A DNA stretch of 64,000 nt from Wansuia hejianensis. Its GTDB lineage: Bacteria > Bacillota > Clostridia > Lachnospirales > Lachnospiraceae. Made by a program: the position numbers and the translations under genes. The notes beneath the pieces were generated by a model that was given only the letters and a program-made list of their open reading frames with translations, was not told where the DNA came from and did not search any database. Positions 26,115 to 34,086 of this stretch are shown piece after piece (positions within the stretch are counted from its first letter, which is position 1; each line of letters opens with the position of its first letter). The stretch spans positions 2,121,501 to 2,185,500 of the forward strand of contig NZ_CP060635.1 in assembly GCF_014337215.1 (NCBI RefSeq). The letters are read 5' to 3'.

Positions 26115-26701
26115 TACCGCATCAGTTCTGACATTATACAGGCTCCTGCCGCCCCAGACCCCAGTACCTCTTTAACCTGTCCGGTTTTCAGATGGATGCC
26201 TCCGATTCCATAGACCGGGATTTTTATGCTACTGGTGATTTCTTTTAGAAACTGAATGCCGCGGGGCGGCAGCCCTTTTTTGCAGTCTGTGGGGTATATA
26301 TGGCCCGCCGTCACGTAACCGGCTCCCAGCTTTACCGCTTCCAAGGCTTCCGGGAGCGAATGCACGGAGGAGCCGACTTCGCGGAACTGCCGAAGCAAAG
26401 GATCACCGAAGACTTCTCTTAATTTCTGCAAGGGCAGGTGGACTCTTTCTGTGCCCAGCTCTGCCGCTGTTTCTATAAATGTGTGGGGGATTAATTCTAC
26501 CTGGCAGCGGCTGCAAATATCCCGGACACGCAGGGCCAGTTCCCTGTATTCTTGCCCGGCCAGATCCTTTTCCCGCAGAATCAGAGCTTTTGGCTTCAGC
26601 GCACAGATTCGTTCTATTTGTTCAAGAAATGGTCTGATACAGAGCTTACGGTCTGTCACTGCTATTATCTTTTCAAAGGAAACCTCATCATACATATACA
26701 T
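26111..26701 (-). CDS. thiE: Thiamine phosphate synthase / TenI-like protein
   Basis: This 196-residue TIM-barrel protein of the ThiE/TenI family is the last gene of the thi operon. Family text includes KALILREKDL near residue 40, HLPLQKL, and YVTAGHIYPTDCKKGLPPRG. The GHIYPTDCKKG loop resembles TenI (thiazole tautomerase) as much as ThiE, so the exact step, tautomerisation or coupling of the thiazole and pyrimidine units, is uncertain. The start overlaps the thiH end by 14 bp. The stop falls in the end of the repeat at 25996-26114. Confidence 0.82.
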   Translation of the reverse strand: MYMYDEVSFEKIIAVTDRKLCIRPFLEQIERICALKPKALILREKDLAGQEYRELALRVRDICSRCQVELIPHTFIETAAELGTERVHLPLQKLREVFGDPLLRQFREVGSSVHSLPEALEAVKLGAGYVTAGHIYPTDCKKGLPPRGIQFLKEITSSIKIPVYGIGGIHLKTGQVKEVLGSGAAGACIMSELMRY

Positions 26702-27908
26702 AATCTGCCATCACAGGCTGCAGGTCTTGTTGAACCAGTGCCTGGAATACCTCCTCCACGGACCGCCCGTCAGAGATTTCAAACTGTTCATCACCCTTGT
26801 CTTCCAGTTCTTCCACATGGCTGCCGATTCCTGTGCTGACGCCGGCTGATATTTTGGTGGCCGCAATCTGCACCAGGTTGTCTCTGACCCTGGCGCATTC
26901 TCTGGTAGAAACTGTAATGCTCGCAAAGGGCATGAACAGCCGGTATGCAGAAACCACCTGCAGCAGCTGGCGTTCATGGACATCCATGGGATTGATTTTT
27001 TCGTTGTTGATGATAGGGCGCAGCCTGGGACAGGAAAACGCGATTTCCGCATGGGGATATTTTCTCTGAATCAGCCAGGCATGTATCCCTGTCGCATAGG
27101 CGTCCTTCCGGAAATCTGTCAGTCCCAAAAGCGCCGCAAACCCAACGCCTCGCATGCCCCCCTGCAGCGCCCTTTCCTGTGCGTTCAGCCGGTACGGGAA
27201 TATACGCTTATGCCCTGCCAGATGCAGAGTTTCATATTTATCAGAATCATAGGTTTCCTGAAATACCGTCACATAATCCGCACCGCATTGATGCAGATAT
27301 GCATATTCGTCTGAATTCATCGGATAGACCTCCAGGCCGATCACCCGGAAATAATCTTTTGCAATCCTGCACGCCTGCCCGATATATTCCACATCAGATT
27401 TTGCCCTGCTTTCCCCTGTCAGGATCAGGATCTCCTGAAGCCCTGTTTTAGATATGGCTTCCATCTCCCTGCGGATCTCATCTGGCGTCAGCCGTGCGCG
27501 GCGAATTTTATTGTGGCAGTTGAAACCACAGTAAATACAATAATTTTCACAATAGTTGGCGATATAAAGAGGGGTAAACATATACACCGAATTCCCGAAA
27601 TGTTTTCTCGTCTCTTCCCTGGCGCGCTGAGCCATCTCCTCCAGACAGGAAAGCGCCGCCGGGGACAAAAGCGCCGCGAAATCTTCCGGCGTCCGTCTTT
27701 CGTGCGAAAGCGCCCTGCGCACATCTGCCTCTGTATACTGGTCATAATCATAATCTTTCATCCGGGAGATTACCTGCTCCTGGATATCCGTTCCCACATC
27801 CTCCATACCCGGAAGATAAGTCATGTGGTCAATCCGGTTTTCCTTCAGATGTTCCTTAATTTCATCGCTGAATATGCTGTCATTGATCTGATCTGTGCTC
27901 ATTTTCAC
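26688..27908 (-). CDS. thiH: 2-iminoacetate synthase (radical SAM, thiazole pathway)
   Basis: This 406-residue radical SAM enzyme cleaves tyrosine to dehydroglycine (2-iminoacetate) and p-cresol for the thiamine thiazole ring. The iron-sulfur motif CENYCIYCGFNC (CxxxCxxC) lies near residue 110. Flanking family text includes YIANYCENYC and IGLEVYPMNSDEYAYL. Using ThiH in place of the oxygen-dependent ThiO fits an anaerobe. It follows thiG by 6 bp and overlaps thiE by 14 bp. Length is close to that of clostridial ThiH. Confidence 0.95.
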   Translation of the reverse strand: MKMSTDQINDSIFSDEIKEHLKENRIDHMTYLPGMEDVGTDIQEQVISRMKDYDYDQYTEADVRRALSHERRTPEDFAALLSPAALSCLEEMAQRAREETRKHFGNSVYMFTPLYIANYCENYCIYCGFNCHNKIRRARLTPDEIRREMEAISKTGLQEILILTGESRAKSDVEYIGQACRIAKDYFRVIGLEVYPMNSDEYAYLHQCGADYVTVFQETYDSDKYETLHLAGHKRIFPYRLNAQERALQGGMRGVGFAALLGLTDFRKDAYATGIHAWLIQRKYPHAEIAFSCPRLRPIINNEKINPMDVHERQLLQVVSAYRLFMPFASITVSTRECARVRDNLVQIAATKISAGVSTGIGSHVEELEDKGDEQFEISDGRSVEEVFQALVQQDLQPVMADYVYV

Positions 27909-27914
27909 CGCCTC

Positions 27915-28691
27915 CTAATCCTGCAGGAATCCTGTCAGCGGTGAAGACGCGCTGGCCCCTTTTTCCTTCACCCGGCCCATTCCGGCCAGGTATGCGCTTC
28001 TTCCGGCTTCAACAGCTTTTCTAAAAGCTTCGGCCATGACCGGGATGTCTCCGGCTGTAGCGATCGCTGTATTTGCCATGACGGCTGCCGCCCCCATCTC
28101 CATAGCCTCACAGGCTTGGGAGGGGCGTCCGATTCCCGCGTCTACAATGACAGGCAAATCAATTTCGTCAATCAGAATCTGGATGAATTCTTTCGTGCAG
28201 ATCCCTTTATTAGAGCCGATAGGTGCTCCCAGCGGCATGATGCAGGCAGCGCCGGCATTAGCCATATCCCTGGCCGCGTTTAAGTCCGGATACATATAGG
28301 GCATGACCACAAAGCCTTCTTTTGCCAGTATTTCTGTAGCTTTCGCTGTCTCATAATTGTCTGGCAGCAGGTATTTAGAATCCCTGATTGCCTCGATCTT
28401 GATGAAATCCGTTCCGCAGACCTCGCGGGCCAGCCTCGCGATCCGCACTGCTTCTTCCGCATTCCTCGCGCCGGATGTATTGGGCAAAACCGTAACCCCT
28501 TCCGGGATAAAATCCAGTATATTAGCCATACCGCCTTCATTGGCGCGCCTCAGAGCCATAGTCACAATCTGTGCACCGGCATTCTCTACAGCCGCCTGAA
28601 TCAGTTCCAGAGAATATTTCCCCGACCCTAAAATGAATCTGGATGTAAATTCATGGCCACCCAAAACCAGCTTATCCTCTTGTTGTTTCAT
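27915..28691 (-). CDS. thiG: Thiazole synthase
   Basis: This 258-residue TIM-barrel enzyme forms the thiazole phosphate from deoxyxylulose 5-phosphate, 2-iminoacetate and ThiS thiocarboxylate. Family text: KLVLGGHEFTSRFILGSGKY at the N-terminus, LPNTSGARNAEEAVR, FIKIEAIRD with the Schiff-base lysine, and IVDAGIGRPSQACEAMEMGA. Length is standard. It sits between thiF (75-bp gap) and thiH in the riboswitch-controlled operon. Confidence 0.96.
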   Translation of the reverse strand: MKQQEDKLVLGGHEFTSRFILGSGKYSLELIQAAVENAGAQIVTMALRRANEGGMANILDFIPEGVTVLPNTSGARNAEEAVRIARLAREVCGTDFIKIEAIRDSKYLLPDNYETAKATEILAKEGFVVMPYMYPDLNAARDMANAGAACIMPLGAPIGSNKGICTKEFIQILIDEIDLPVIVDAGIGRPSQACEAMEMGAAAVMANTAIATAGDIPVMAEAFRKAVEAGRSAYLAGMGRVKEKGASASSPLTGFLQD

Positions 28692-28766
28692 TCTTTCTTC
28701 CTCTCTTTACTGCAATATATTTGGATCTGCACGTAACACTCCGGTCAGGTGCTTTTCCATCTCTTG

Positions 28767-29402
28767 TCATTCCTCTCCCAGAATCATGCGGACAATCAGA
28801 TTCGCCTGATGCCCTGCGCAGACAGCCACCCGCGGCGCCATCAGGCCCCGGCCATATTCCGGCTCGGATACTTCGTCGCCGCACAGATAGAAATTCCGCA
28901 TCACTTTGCGGGTATGTATCAGATTGCTCTCATCAAATCCAGCCATTCCGGAAGCCGACACCAGCCGTTTTTCCGGAAAACACTCCAGCACGCCGTTTAC
29001 CAGCATAGCTTTATTTTCCGGCACATCGAAAGCCTCACAGATAATCGTATCTTCCTCAAACAGCCCTTTAAGATTTTCTTCTGTCACTCTTATGCAGTCC
29101 GTCCGGATATCCAGATAAGGATTGATTTCCAGAATCTCTTCTCTGAGCGCCTCCGTTTTATACATGCCTAAATGGCGGATAAAATACTGCTGCCGGTTCA
29201 GGTTCGTGAGATCCACACGGTCAAAATCAATGAGATGCAGATGGCCCACGCCGATTCTGGCCAGAGAAAGGGCCACATTAGAACCCAGCCCTCCCAGCCC
29301 GGCAACAGCGACTCTTGCCCCATCCAGCTTTCCCTGAACTTCAGGCGAATGGCGGAGGCAAAGGGCTTCTTTCAATTCCTTCAGGGTCAATTGGCGATCC
29401 AT
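28767..29402 (-). CDS. thiF: ThiS adenylyltransferase
   Basis: This 211-residue member of the MoeB/ThiF/E1 family adenylates the C-terminal glycine of ThiS so that sulfur can be added. The nucleotide-binding loop VAVAGLGGLGSNVALSL lies near residue 30, followed by LHLIDFDRVDLTNLNRQQYF. It lacks the C-terminal rhodanese part of some homologues and the length is that of short clostridial ThiF. It begins 2 bp after the thiS stop codon, matching their shared step. Confidence 0.93.
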   Translation of the reverse strand: MDRQLTLKELKEALCLRHSPEVQGKLDGARVAVAGLGGLGSNVALSLARIGVGHLHLIDFDRVDLTNLNRQQYFIRHLGMYKTEALREEILEINPYLDIRTDCIRVTEENLKGLFEEDTIICEAFDVPENKAMLVNGVLECFPEKRLVSASGMAGFDESNLIHTRKVMRNFYLCGDEVSEPEYGRGLMAPRVAVCAGHQANLIVRMILGEE

Positions 29403-29404
29403 CT

Positions 29405-29599
29405 TCAGCCTCCTCCCACAAAACTCACAACTTCCAGGACATCCTCCTCCGACAGCACTGCCTCTGAAAATTCCGCCCGTGGGATGATGCGGCCATTTCT
29501 CTCCACAGCCACCCGGCCCGGCCGGTAATTCTCACGCTCCAAAAGAGCGGCAACCGTCAGCCCCTCTTTCCATTCCTTCCTCTGCCCATTAACTGTCAT
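29405..29599 (-). CDS. thiS: Sulfur carrier protein ThiS
   Basis: This 64-residue ubiquitin-fold carrier donates sulfur for thiazole formation. It begins MTVNGQRKEW and ends SFVGGG, giving the Gly-Gly terminus that ThiF adenylates. The ATG at 29599 has an ideal AGGAGG 9 nt upstream; the longer in-frame start at 29644 adds residues foreign to the family and would lack a good site. First gene of the thi operon, downstream of the TPP riboswitch. Confidence 0.93.
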   Translation of the reverse strand: MTVNGQRKEWKEGLTVAALLERENYRPGRVAVERNGRIIPRAEFSEAVLSEEDVLEVVSFVGGG

Positions 29600-29660
29600 C
29601 TTTCTGCTCCTCCTTTCCCGGCATACAGCAGAAAACTCCGCCATATAGAGCCGAAAAAGA

Positions 29661-29705
29661 GTTCACGAAAAAATACACCCGTGGTGGTGCACCCCTTCAT
29701 GAACT
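29661..29705 (-). promoter_or_regulatory. Second stem-loop in the thi leader
   Basis: Between the TPP riboswitch terminator and thiS, the arms GTTCACGAA and TTCATGAAC (one mismatch) enclose a TACACCC/GGGTGCA-like inner stem. On the minus strand a TTTTTT run lies inside its 3' arm. It may be a second attenuator or an RNA-processing structure. Its job is unknown. Confidence 0.45.
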
Positions 29706-29769
29706 CCTGTTCACTCTCAGCCCTGCCGTATGTAATTCCTGCCTCTAAAGTCTGTCAACGTACTGTATA

Positions 29770-29802
29770 AAAAGAAAACGGGAGACGCCGCAGCTTCTCC
29801 CG
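29770..29802 (-). terminator. Terminator stem of the TPP riboswitch
   Basis: Minus strand: CGGGAGA...TCTCCCG (29802-29779) followed by TTTTCTTTTT (29778-29769). It lies about 15 nt after the riboswitch aptamer, so thiamine pyrophosphate binding probably favours termination ahead of thiSFGHE. Confidence 0.85.
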
Positions 29803-29817
29803 AAAATAAATCTCTCA

Positions 29818-29903
29818 TTCGTTCCTACGTTGGCATTATCCAAATCAGGTATATGGGTCGAAGTTCCAAACTTCCTCTCAGCCTATTCATAAGCTCCCCT
29901 GTT
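29818..29903 (-). promoter_or_regulatory. TPP riboswitch (THI element)
   Basis: The minus strand shows the aptamer core: CAGGGGAGCTTATG, then GGCTGAGAGGAAG, a variable arm, CGACCCATATACCTGATTTG and GATAATGCCAACGTAGG. These are the conserved CTGAGA, ACCTGA and TAATGCCAGCGTAGGGA-like boxes of the class. It controls thiS-thiF-thiG-thiH-thiE through the terminator at 29770-29802. Confidence 0.95.
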
Positions 29904-29917
29904 CAGTTTACACAAAC

Positions 29918-29946
29918 AGTATAAGAAAAATACAGGTTTTTGTCAA
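29918..29946 (-). promoter_or_regulatory. Promoter of the thi operon
   Basis: Minus strand: consensus -35 TTGACA (29946-29941), 17-bp spacer, -10 TATACT (29923-29918), placed just before the riboswitch. The -35 overlaps the stop codon of the upstream Rpn-like remnant. Confidence 0.85.
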
Positions 29947-30783
29947 CGGGAAATTTTATATTCCCTGAGAAGCTGGCTCTGATATTCCGGTTCACGCGCC
30001 GCCCTCTCCAGTTCCTTTAACCTGTGATCCATAATCAGGCACAGATTCAGCTGATTTATTCTCGCCTCCCCGCGTTCTTCACCTTTTGCCTCACTGCTTT
30101 TCATCATTTCCTGTATTGCCGTACACATATCAATCTTCTCCTTCCGGGCCAAAGCGTTTCTCTGACTCCATCCGCTCCTTCAGAAGTGGAATATCCAGAA
30201 ACCGGGCAACCAGCCAGGCCCTGTCCGCATCCAGGTGGCTGTAATGCTCTTTCCTGTCTTCCATCATGCGGGCCAGCCGTTCAGCCCTGCCCATGACTTC
30301 CAGCAATTCAAAGACCTCTCTTAGTCCTGTCCGGAAATTGTCTTTATTCACTGTTTTACTGCTGACCAGGTTAATTTTATAGTCCGGGAAAAAATCCTTC
30401 TTCACATTTAATTCCTCCGGAAAATGCAGCATCTCATGCAGGCTGACAGGACCATCCCATTCCTGCTGCTCCCCGTAATAGAAAACCAGCGTGAGGACCG
30501 GCATTCCGTAATGTACACTGCGCTGGCCTTCCACATTCAATACAACCCGCAGCAGCCCATCCGACAGGCTGCAATTCCGGCTGGCATCCCTGATGCGGTA
30601 GAGAATCGCCGGATTCCCCATGCGGTCCTCCGCCAGAAGCTGTTCCTTTTCATTGGCATACTGCAGCATCTCCGGCCGCAGCACCTGCTCTCCCTGGAAA
30701 ACTGTACCATTATAGAGATCGGCAAAGATATCCGGCTTCCTGGGCGCCTCATATACTTCTGCATCATAGGCAGACAATTTCAT
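29943..30783 (-). pseudogene. Rpn-family nuclease-like gene, frameshifted near its 3' end
   Basis: Two overlapping frames look like one gene of the Rpn/PD-(D/E)XK family. The first (30783-30130, 217 residues) has MPVLTLVFYYGEQQEWDGP and LHEMLHFPEELNVKKDFFPDYKIN, typical of the group, and stops at FGPEGED. The second (from about 30152 to 29943) gives KIDMCTAIQEMMKSSEAKGEERGEARI, the usual Met-Cys-x-Ala C-terminal helix. The break lies near 30130-30150 and fits a one-base indel. The first product might still fold. The gene shares its upstream sequence with the Rpn-like gene at 3607-4248. Confidence 0.65.
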
Positions 30784-30942
30784 ATCGAGTCCTCCTTATA
30801 TCCGGGAGAACTCTGCATGAAGGCCCAGAATTCTCTCCATCCTGTAATTGGGTAATCTGCATGGAAAAATTCCAAGCGCTGCGATACGCAGATGAACAAC
30901 AGATCAATCACAGTGAATACGCTGTGATTTCTAAGAATACCA

Positions 30943-30980
30943 GAATTATATTCCATTTGAATCATACCATAAATTCTCAA
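30943..30980 (-). repeat. AT-rich promoter-like sequence shared with 4402-4439
   Basis: The minus strand reads TTGAGAATTTATGGTATGAT then TCAAATGGAATATAATT, near-identical to the segment upstream of the first Rpn-like gene. It lies about 160 bp before the Rpn-like reading frame. The stretch 30784-30942 between them has no convincing gene. Confidence 0.5.
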
Positions 30981-30995
30981 ATAAAACAAGCCCTA

Positions 30996-31024
30996 TTGAC
31001 AATTTCGCGCATAAGTCGTACAAT
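30996..31024 (+). promoter_or_regulatory. Promoter of the M-box/mgtE transcript
   Basis: Plus strand: consensus -35 TTGACA (30996-31001), 17-bp spacer and -10 TACAAT (31019-31024). Transcription would start near 31031, just before the riboswitch. Confidence 0.85.
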
Positions 31025-31039
31025 GAGAACGAATTAAAA

Positions 31040-31205
31040 ACAGAATACTTTCGGTAGGTGAGGCTACCACAGAGATAGGAATTTCCTAAGATTGCTGCCG
31101 CGAATTTGTGGAGACACAAAGAGATGGTTAGCAGGCTATGTCGTCCAAAAAGGCATAACCTAATGCAATTTATATATGCTCTGTGAAGCTAAAGCTTGAA
31201 CGACT
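31040..31205 (+). promoter_or_regulatory. M-box (ykoK) magnesium riboswitch
   Basis: The leader contains the class landmarks GGTAGGTGAGGCTACCACAG, AGATTGCTGCCGCG, a TGGTTAGCAGGCTATG-like arm, AAAAAGGCATAACC and GTGAAGCTAAAGC. It is about 165 nt long and directly precedes an intrinsic terminator and mgtE. M-box RNAs bind Mg2+ and favour termination when it is plentiful, so the transporter would be made under Mg2+ shortage. Confidence 0.93.
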
Positions 31206-31225
31206 GGACGGTCATTTTATGATGT

Positions 31226-31260
31226 CTTTGCTCACCCTGCCGGAAGCAAAGGCTTTTTTA
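31226..31260 (+). terminator. Terminator of the M-box riboswitch
   Basis: Arms CTTTGCT (31226-31232) and AGCAAAG (31245-31251) followed by GCTTTTTTA. This is the expression platform between the M-box and mgtE. Confidence 0.85.
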
Positions 31261-31373
31261 TATTGTAGCATTCAGGATTTTGCCATAAAAGGAGGTGAGC
31301 AGCATGGATGCAGGTGCCAGTTATCACTCGTGTAGCCTGATTGAAAATTTCATAACAAAGAGAGGAATTCAAC

Positions 31374-32711
31374 ATGAACAAAGAAATTTTTATGAATCTC
31401 TTACAGGCGCGGGAATACAAGGCTGTAAGAAGTATTCTGAATGTCATGAATGCCGTAGACATTGCTGCTCTCATGGAGGAGCTGGAGGATAAGGATCTGG
31501 CTTTGGCCTTCCGCCTGATACCCAAGGATAAAGCGGCTGAAGTTTTTGCCAACATGAACAGCCCCATGCAGTCCTACCTGGTGGAGATTTTTACGGAAAA
31601 AGAATTAAAAGAAATGCTGGACGAAATGTTCCTGGACGACACCGTCGATCTGCTGGAGGACCTCCCGGCCAACCTGGTAACCAGGATTCTTGAATCCGTC
31701 AGCGCAGAAAAACGCCGGCAGATCAATATCCTGCTGAATTATCCTGAGGACAGCGCCGGAAGCGTCATGACCACCGAATATGTGGACCTGCGCAAAACCA
31801 CAACAGTGGCGGAAGCTCTCCGCCACATCAAGCATACCGGCATTCACAAGGAAACCATCTATACCTGCTATGTACTGGAAAACCGCAGGCTGATCGGCAT
31901 AGTGACCGCCAAGGATCTGCTAACCATGGACGATACCATGACGATGGAAGAACTGATGGAAACCGAGATCATATCCGTCACCACCCACACAGATCAGGAG
32001 GAGGTGGCAAAGCTATTCTCCAAATATGATCTCCTGGCCATTCCCGTCCTGGATACAGATGGAATGATGGTGGGCATCGTCACCTTTGACGACGCCATGG
32101 ATGTTCTGGAGGAAGAAACCACAGAAGATATGGCTTTAATGAGCGCCATCACCCCCAACGAGAAATCATATTTTGCGACCTCTGTACTGGATCACGCCAA
32201 GCACCGTATCGTATGGCTTCTGGTACTGATGCTCTCCGCCACCTTCACCGGAATGATTATTACGCACTATGAAGACGCTTTCCAAGTGATGCCTCTCCTG
32301 GTTGCATTCATCCCCATGCTGATGGACACAGGAGGAAACTGCGGCTCCCAGAGTTCAACTCTGATCATCCGCGGCCTGGCTTTGGATGAGATCCACTTCT
32401 CAGACATATTCCGCGTGATGTTCAAGGAATTCCGCATCTCTCTGGTTGTCGGAATCGGGCTGGCCATAGCGAACGGAATCCGCCTGCTTATCATGTACCA
32501 GAACCCGGCCATCGCTTTTGTAGTAGGCTGTTCCCTGATCGGGACGATTATACTGTCCAAGCTGATCGGCTGCACGCTCCCGATCCTCGCCCAGAAGGTG
32601 AAGCTGGACCCGGCCATCATGGCCGCACCGCTGATTACCACCATCGTAGACGCCTGCTCGGTAATCATCTATTTCAAAATCGCCACAATGGTATTCCATC
32701 TGGCGGTTTGA
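31374..32711 (+). CDS. mgtE: Magnesium transporter MgtE
   Basis: This is a 445-residue Mg2+ channel/transporter. Domains in order: the cytosolic MgtE N domain (about 1-115, with LMEELEDKDLALAFRLIPKD); two CBS domains (about 120-245, with VVYTC-like YTCYVLENRRLIGIVTAKDL and LLAIPVLDTDGMMVGIVTFDD); a connecting helix; and five membrane segments from about residue 280 (LLVLMLSATFTGMIITHYED; PMLMDTGGNCGSQSSTLIIR with the conserved pore region). A GAGAGG site precedes the ATG. The M-box upstream and the palindromic terminator downstream make it a single-gene transcript. Confidence 0.96.
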   Translation: MNKEIFMNLLQAREYKAVRSILNVMNAVDIAALMEELEDKDLALAFRLIPKDKAAEVFANMNSPMQSYLVEIFTEKELKEMLDEMFLDDTVDLLEDLPANLVTRILESVSAEKRRQINILLNYPEDSAGSVMTTEYVDLRKTTTVAEALRHIKHTGIHKETIYTCYVLENRRLIGIVTAKDLLTMDDTMTMEELMETEIISVTTHTDQEEVAKLFSKYDLLAIPVLDTDGMMVGIVTFDDAMDVLEEETTEDMALMSAITPNEKSYFATSVLDHAKHRIVWLLVLMLSATFTGMIITHYEDAFQVMPLLVAFIPMLMDTGGNCGSQSSTLIIRGLALDEIHFSDIFRVMFKEFRISLVVGIGLAIANGIRLLIMYQNPAIAFVVGCSLIGTIILSKLIGCTLPILAQKVKLDPAIMAAPLITTIVDACSVIIYFKIATMVFHLAV

Positions 32712-32810
32712 TTCCTGGCAATCAGGAAATGTACCCACAGGGCACCCGTCACTCATGCCCGGATGGTCAGGGGAACAGCTCATGCTGTTCCGCAAGGTAC
32801 AGAAATGCGA

Positions 32811-32855
32811 ATACCCGGACGGTACGGCAGCTGCCGTACCGTCCGGGTATTTCTC
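32811..32855. terminator. 40-nt perfect palindrome acting as terminator between mgtE and mmcQ-like gene
   Basis: Positions 32811-32850 form a perfect palindrome. Each half is 20 nt, starting ATACCCGGACGG and centring on CAGCTG, and TTTCT follows on the plus strand. It probably ends the mgtE transcript and, being symmetric, also the facing minus-strand transcript. A smaller hairpin GGAACAGC-TCAT-GCTGTTCC precedes it at 32772-32791, and TTCCTG-GCAAT-CAGGAA lies near 32713-32729. Confidence 0.75.
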
Positions 32856-32872
32856 TGTTATTCTTAGACCTC

Positions 32873-33208
32873 TCACCGCGCTCCCGAGCACAAGTCATAG
32901 CTTTCCGCAATCATCCGGCGTATCTCCTGCACCGGCACAGTACCGTCTAATATAATAGAATTCCAGTGTTCTTTATTCATGTGATAGGCAGGCAGCACAG
33001 CTTCATAAGCATCACGCCAGAAATCCCTCCACTGGCGGTCGCATTTTACATTCACCCAGATATTGCCTTCTCTTTCATAGATCCATGCAAAGATTTTCCG
33101 GTTTGTCCGCAGACGCATACAGGTCCAGCCTTCATCCCGAAACGGATAATCCTCATAAACATTCGGAAAGGACAGACAATATTGTATAGCCTCTTCTCTC
33201 GTCCTCAT
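32873..33208 (-). CDS. MmcQ/YjbR-family protein
   Basis: This 111-residue protein has the YjbR/MmcQ fold (CyaY-like, once described as DNA-binding). Family text: EEAIQYCLSFPNVYEDYPFRDEG near the start, WTCMRLRTNRKIFAWIYERE, and PAYHMNKEHWNSIILDGTVP near the end. Length is standard. It lies 2 bp after a Nudix hydrolase gene. Function in the cell is not established for the family. Confidence 0.85.
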   Translation of the reverse strand: MRTREEAIQYCLSFPNVYEDYPFRDEGWTCMRLRTNRKIFAWIYEREGNIWVNVKCDRQWRDFWRDAYEAVLPAYHMNKEHWNSIILDGTVPVQEIRRMIAESYDLCSGAR

Positions 33209-33210
33209 GC

Positions 33211-33612
33211 TTATAGCTTTCCTTTCAGTCTCTGAATCAGGTCAATGTCCGCAGGCAGCCAGTTTACGCTGTCCAATTCCTCTTTCGTTAACCACCTGGC
33301 GGCTTCTGCTTCCTTCAGGACCAGCTTCCCTGTTTTCACGACAGCCCAGAAGCAGTCCATGGATAGATGGAAATTAGGATAATCATACTCTACAGTCTGA
33401 ATGAGTTCACCAACTTCAATCTCCGTATCAAGTTCTTCCTCAATTTCTCTTATCAACGCCTGCTGCGGAGTTTCTCCCTCTTCAACCTTTCCGCCTGGAA
33501 ATTCCCATTGGCCTTTGAACTCTCCATAGCCCCTGGCCGTGGCAAAAATCGCGTCACCCTTCCGAATAACCGCCGCAACAACTCTAATCGTTTTCATATC
33601 TTCCGTTTCCAA
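33211..33612 (-). CDS. Nudix hydrolase (MutT-like, probable 8-oxo-dGTP diphosphatase)
   Basis: This 133-residue protein has a complete Nudix box, GGKVEEGETPQQALIREIEEEL (22 residues from about 37), preceded by GQWEFPG. Similar small clostridial proteins cleave oxidised nucleotides such as 8-oxo-dGTP, or CTP. The exact substrate is not readable. It forms a short operon with the MmcQ-like gene (2-bp gap) and follows the SseB-like fragment gene by 5 bp. Confidence 0.88.
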   Translation of the reverse strand: METEDMKTIRVVAAVIRKGDAIFATARGYGEFKGQWEFPGGKVEEGETPQQALIREIEEELDTEIEVGELIQTVEYDYPNFHLSMDCFWAVVKTGKLVLKEAEAARWLTKEELDSVNWLPADIDLIQRLKGKL

Positions 33613-33617
33613 TCATC

Positions 33618-33878
33618 TTATTCTTCTGGTTTCATTCGGATGTCTCCACTGGTTGTGACTATTTCCCCTTTTTGGGCATGCAGAAACATCTCTTCATCTT
33701 CTTTGCTCATAGTAACATTCATAGGTACTATCACCTGTGAATCTCCTAAACAGCACAGTAAAGGGATTATTGTTTCTTCGCTTCTATTTTCGATGAAACG
33801 CTGCTTTAATAAAAGAAGTACATTTCCGTTTTTAAGTATCTCTGGATCAACAAAATCCTTCTCCTGCATGACATTCAT
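33618..33878 (-). CDS. Short SseB-like N-terminal fragment
   Basis: This 86-residue product contains 'IIPLLCCLGDSQVIVPMNVTM' followed by 'EDEEMFLHAQKGEIV' and ends RMKPEE. The pattern resembles the N-terminal part of SseB-family proteins, which normally run on for another 100 or more residues after this point, so the gene looks 3'-truncated. The remote family call is from memory of the motif only. It overlaps the small frame at 33875-34021 by an ATGA and lies 5 bp before the Nudix gene. Confidence 0.5.
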   Translation of the reverse strand: MNVMQEKDFVDPEILKNGNVLLLLKQRFIENRSEETIIPLLCCLGDSQVIVPMNVTMSKEDEEMFLHAQKGEIVTTSGDIRMKPEE

Positions 33879-34021
33879 CCTCCAATTTTTCTTTCATCGA
33901 TCCATATATCCGGACTGTTGACCACTTCAGCTAAATACAGATTTACTGTAGCGCCGGCGCCATACTTAAATATAATCTGATCATGATCACCTTTAGCTAT
34001 GAAGTATACCATATTTCTCAT
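33875..34021 (-). CDS. 48-residue small open frame coupled to the SseB-like fragment
   Basis: ATG at 34021 (or 34012) to TGA at 33877-33875. The product reads MRNMVYFIAKGDHDQIIFKY, then GAGATVNLYLAEVVNSPDIW and IDERKIGG. The stop overlaps the next ATG in an ATGA, and a GGAGG lies inside its last codons serving the next gene. Its composition looks protein-like, but its own ribosome site is poor. It may be the 3' remnant of a longer gene or a true small protein. No family recognised. Confidence 0.35.
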   Translation of the reverse strand: MRNMVYFIAKGDHDQIIFKYGAGATVNLYLAEVVNSPDIWIDERKIGG

Positions 34022-34086
34022 ATTGAGTAAACTTATTATTCATAATGCGCAGCTCTGTTATCATTCCATTGACAAGTTTTTACGCA

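Noticed and set aside
30780..30989. A 69-residue minus-strand frame upstream of the second Rpn-like gene
   Set aside because: No ribosome site, no family pattern, and it spans the shared promoter-like repeat.
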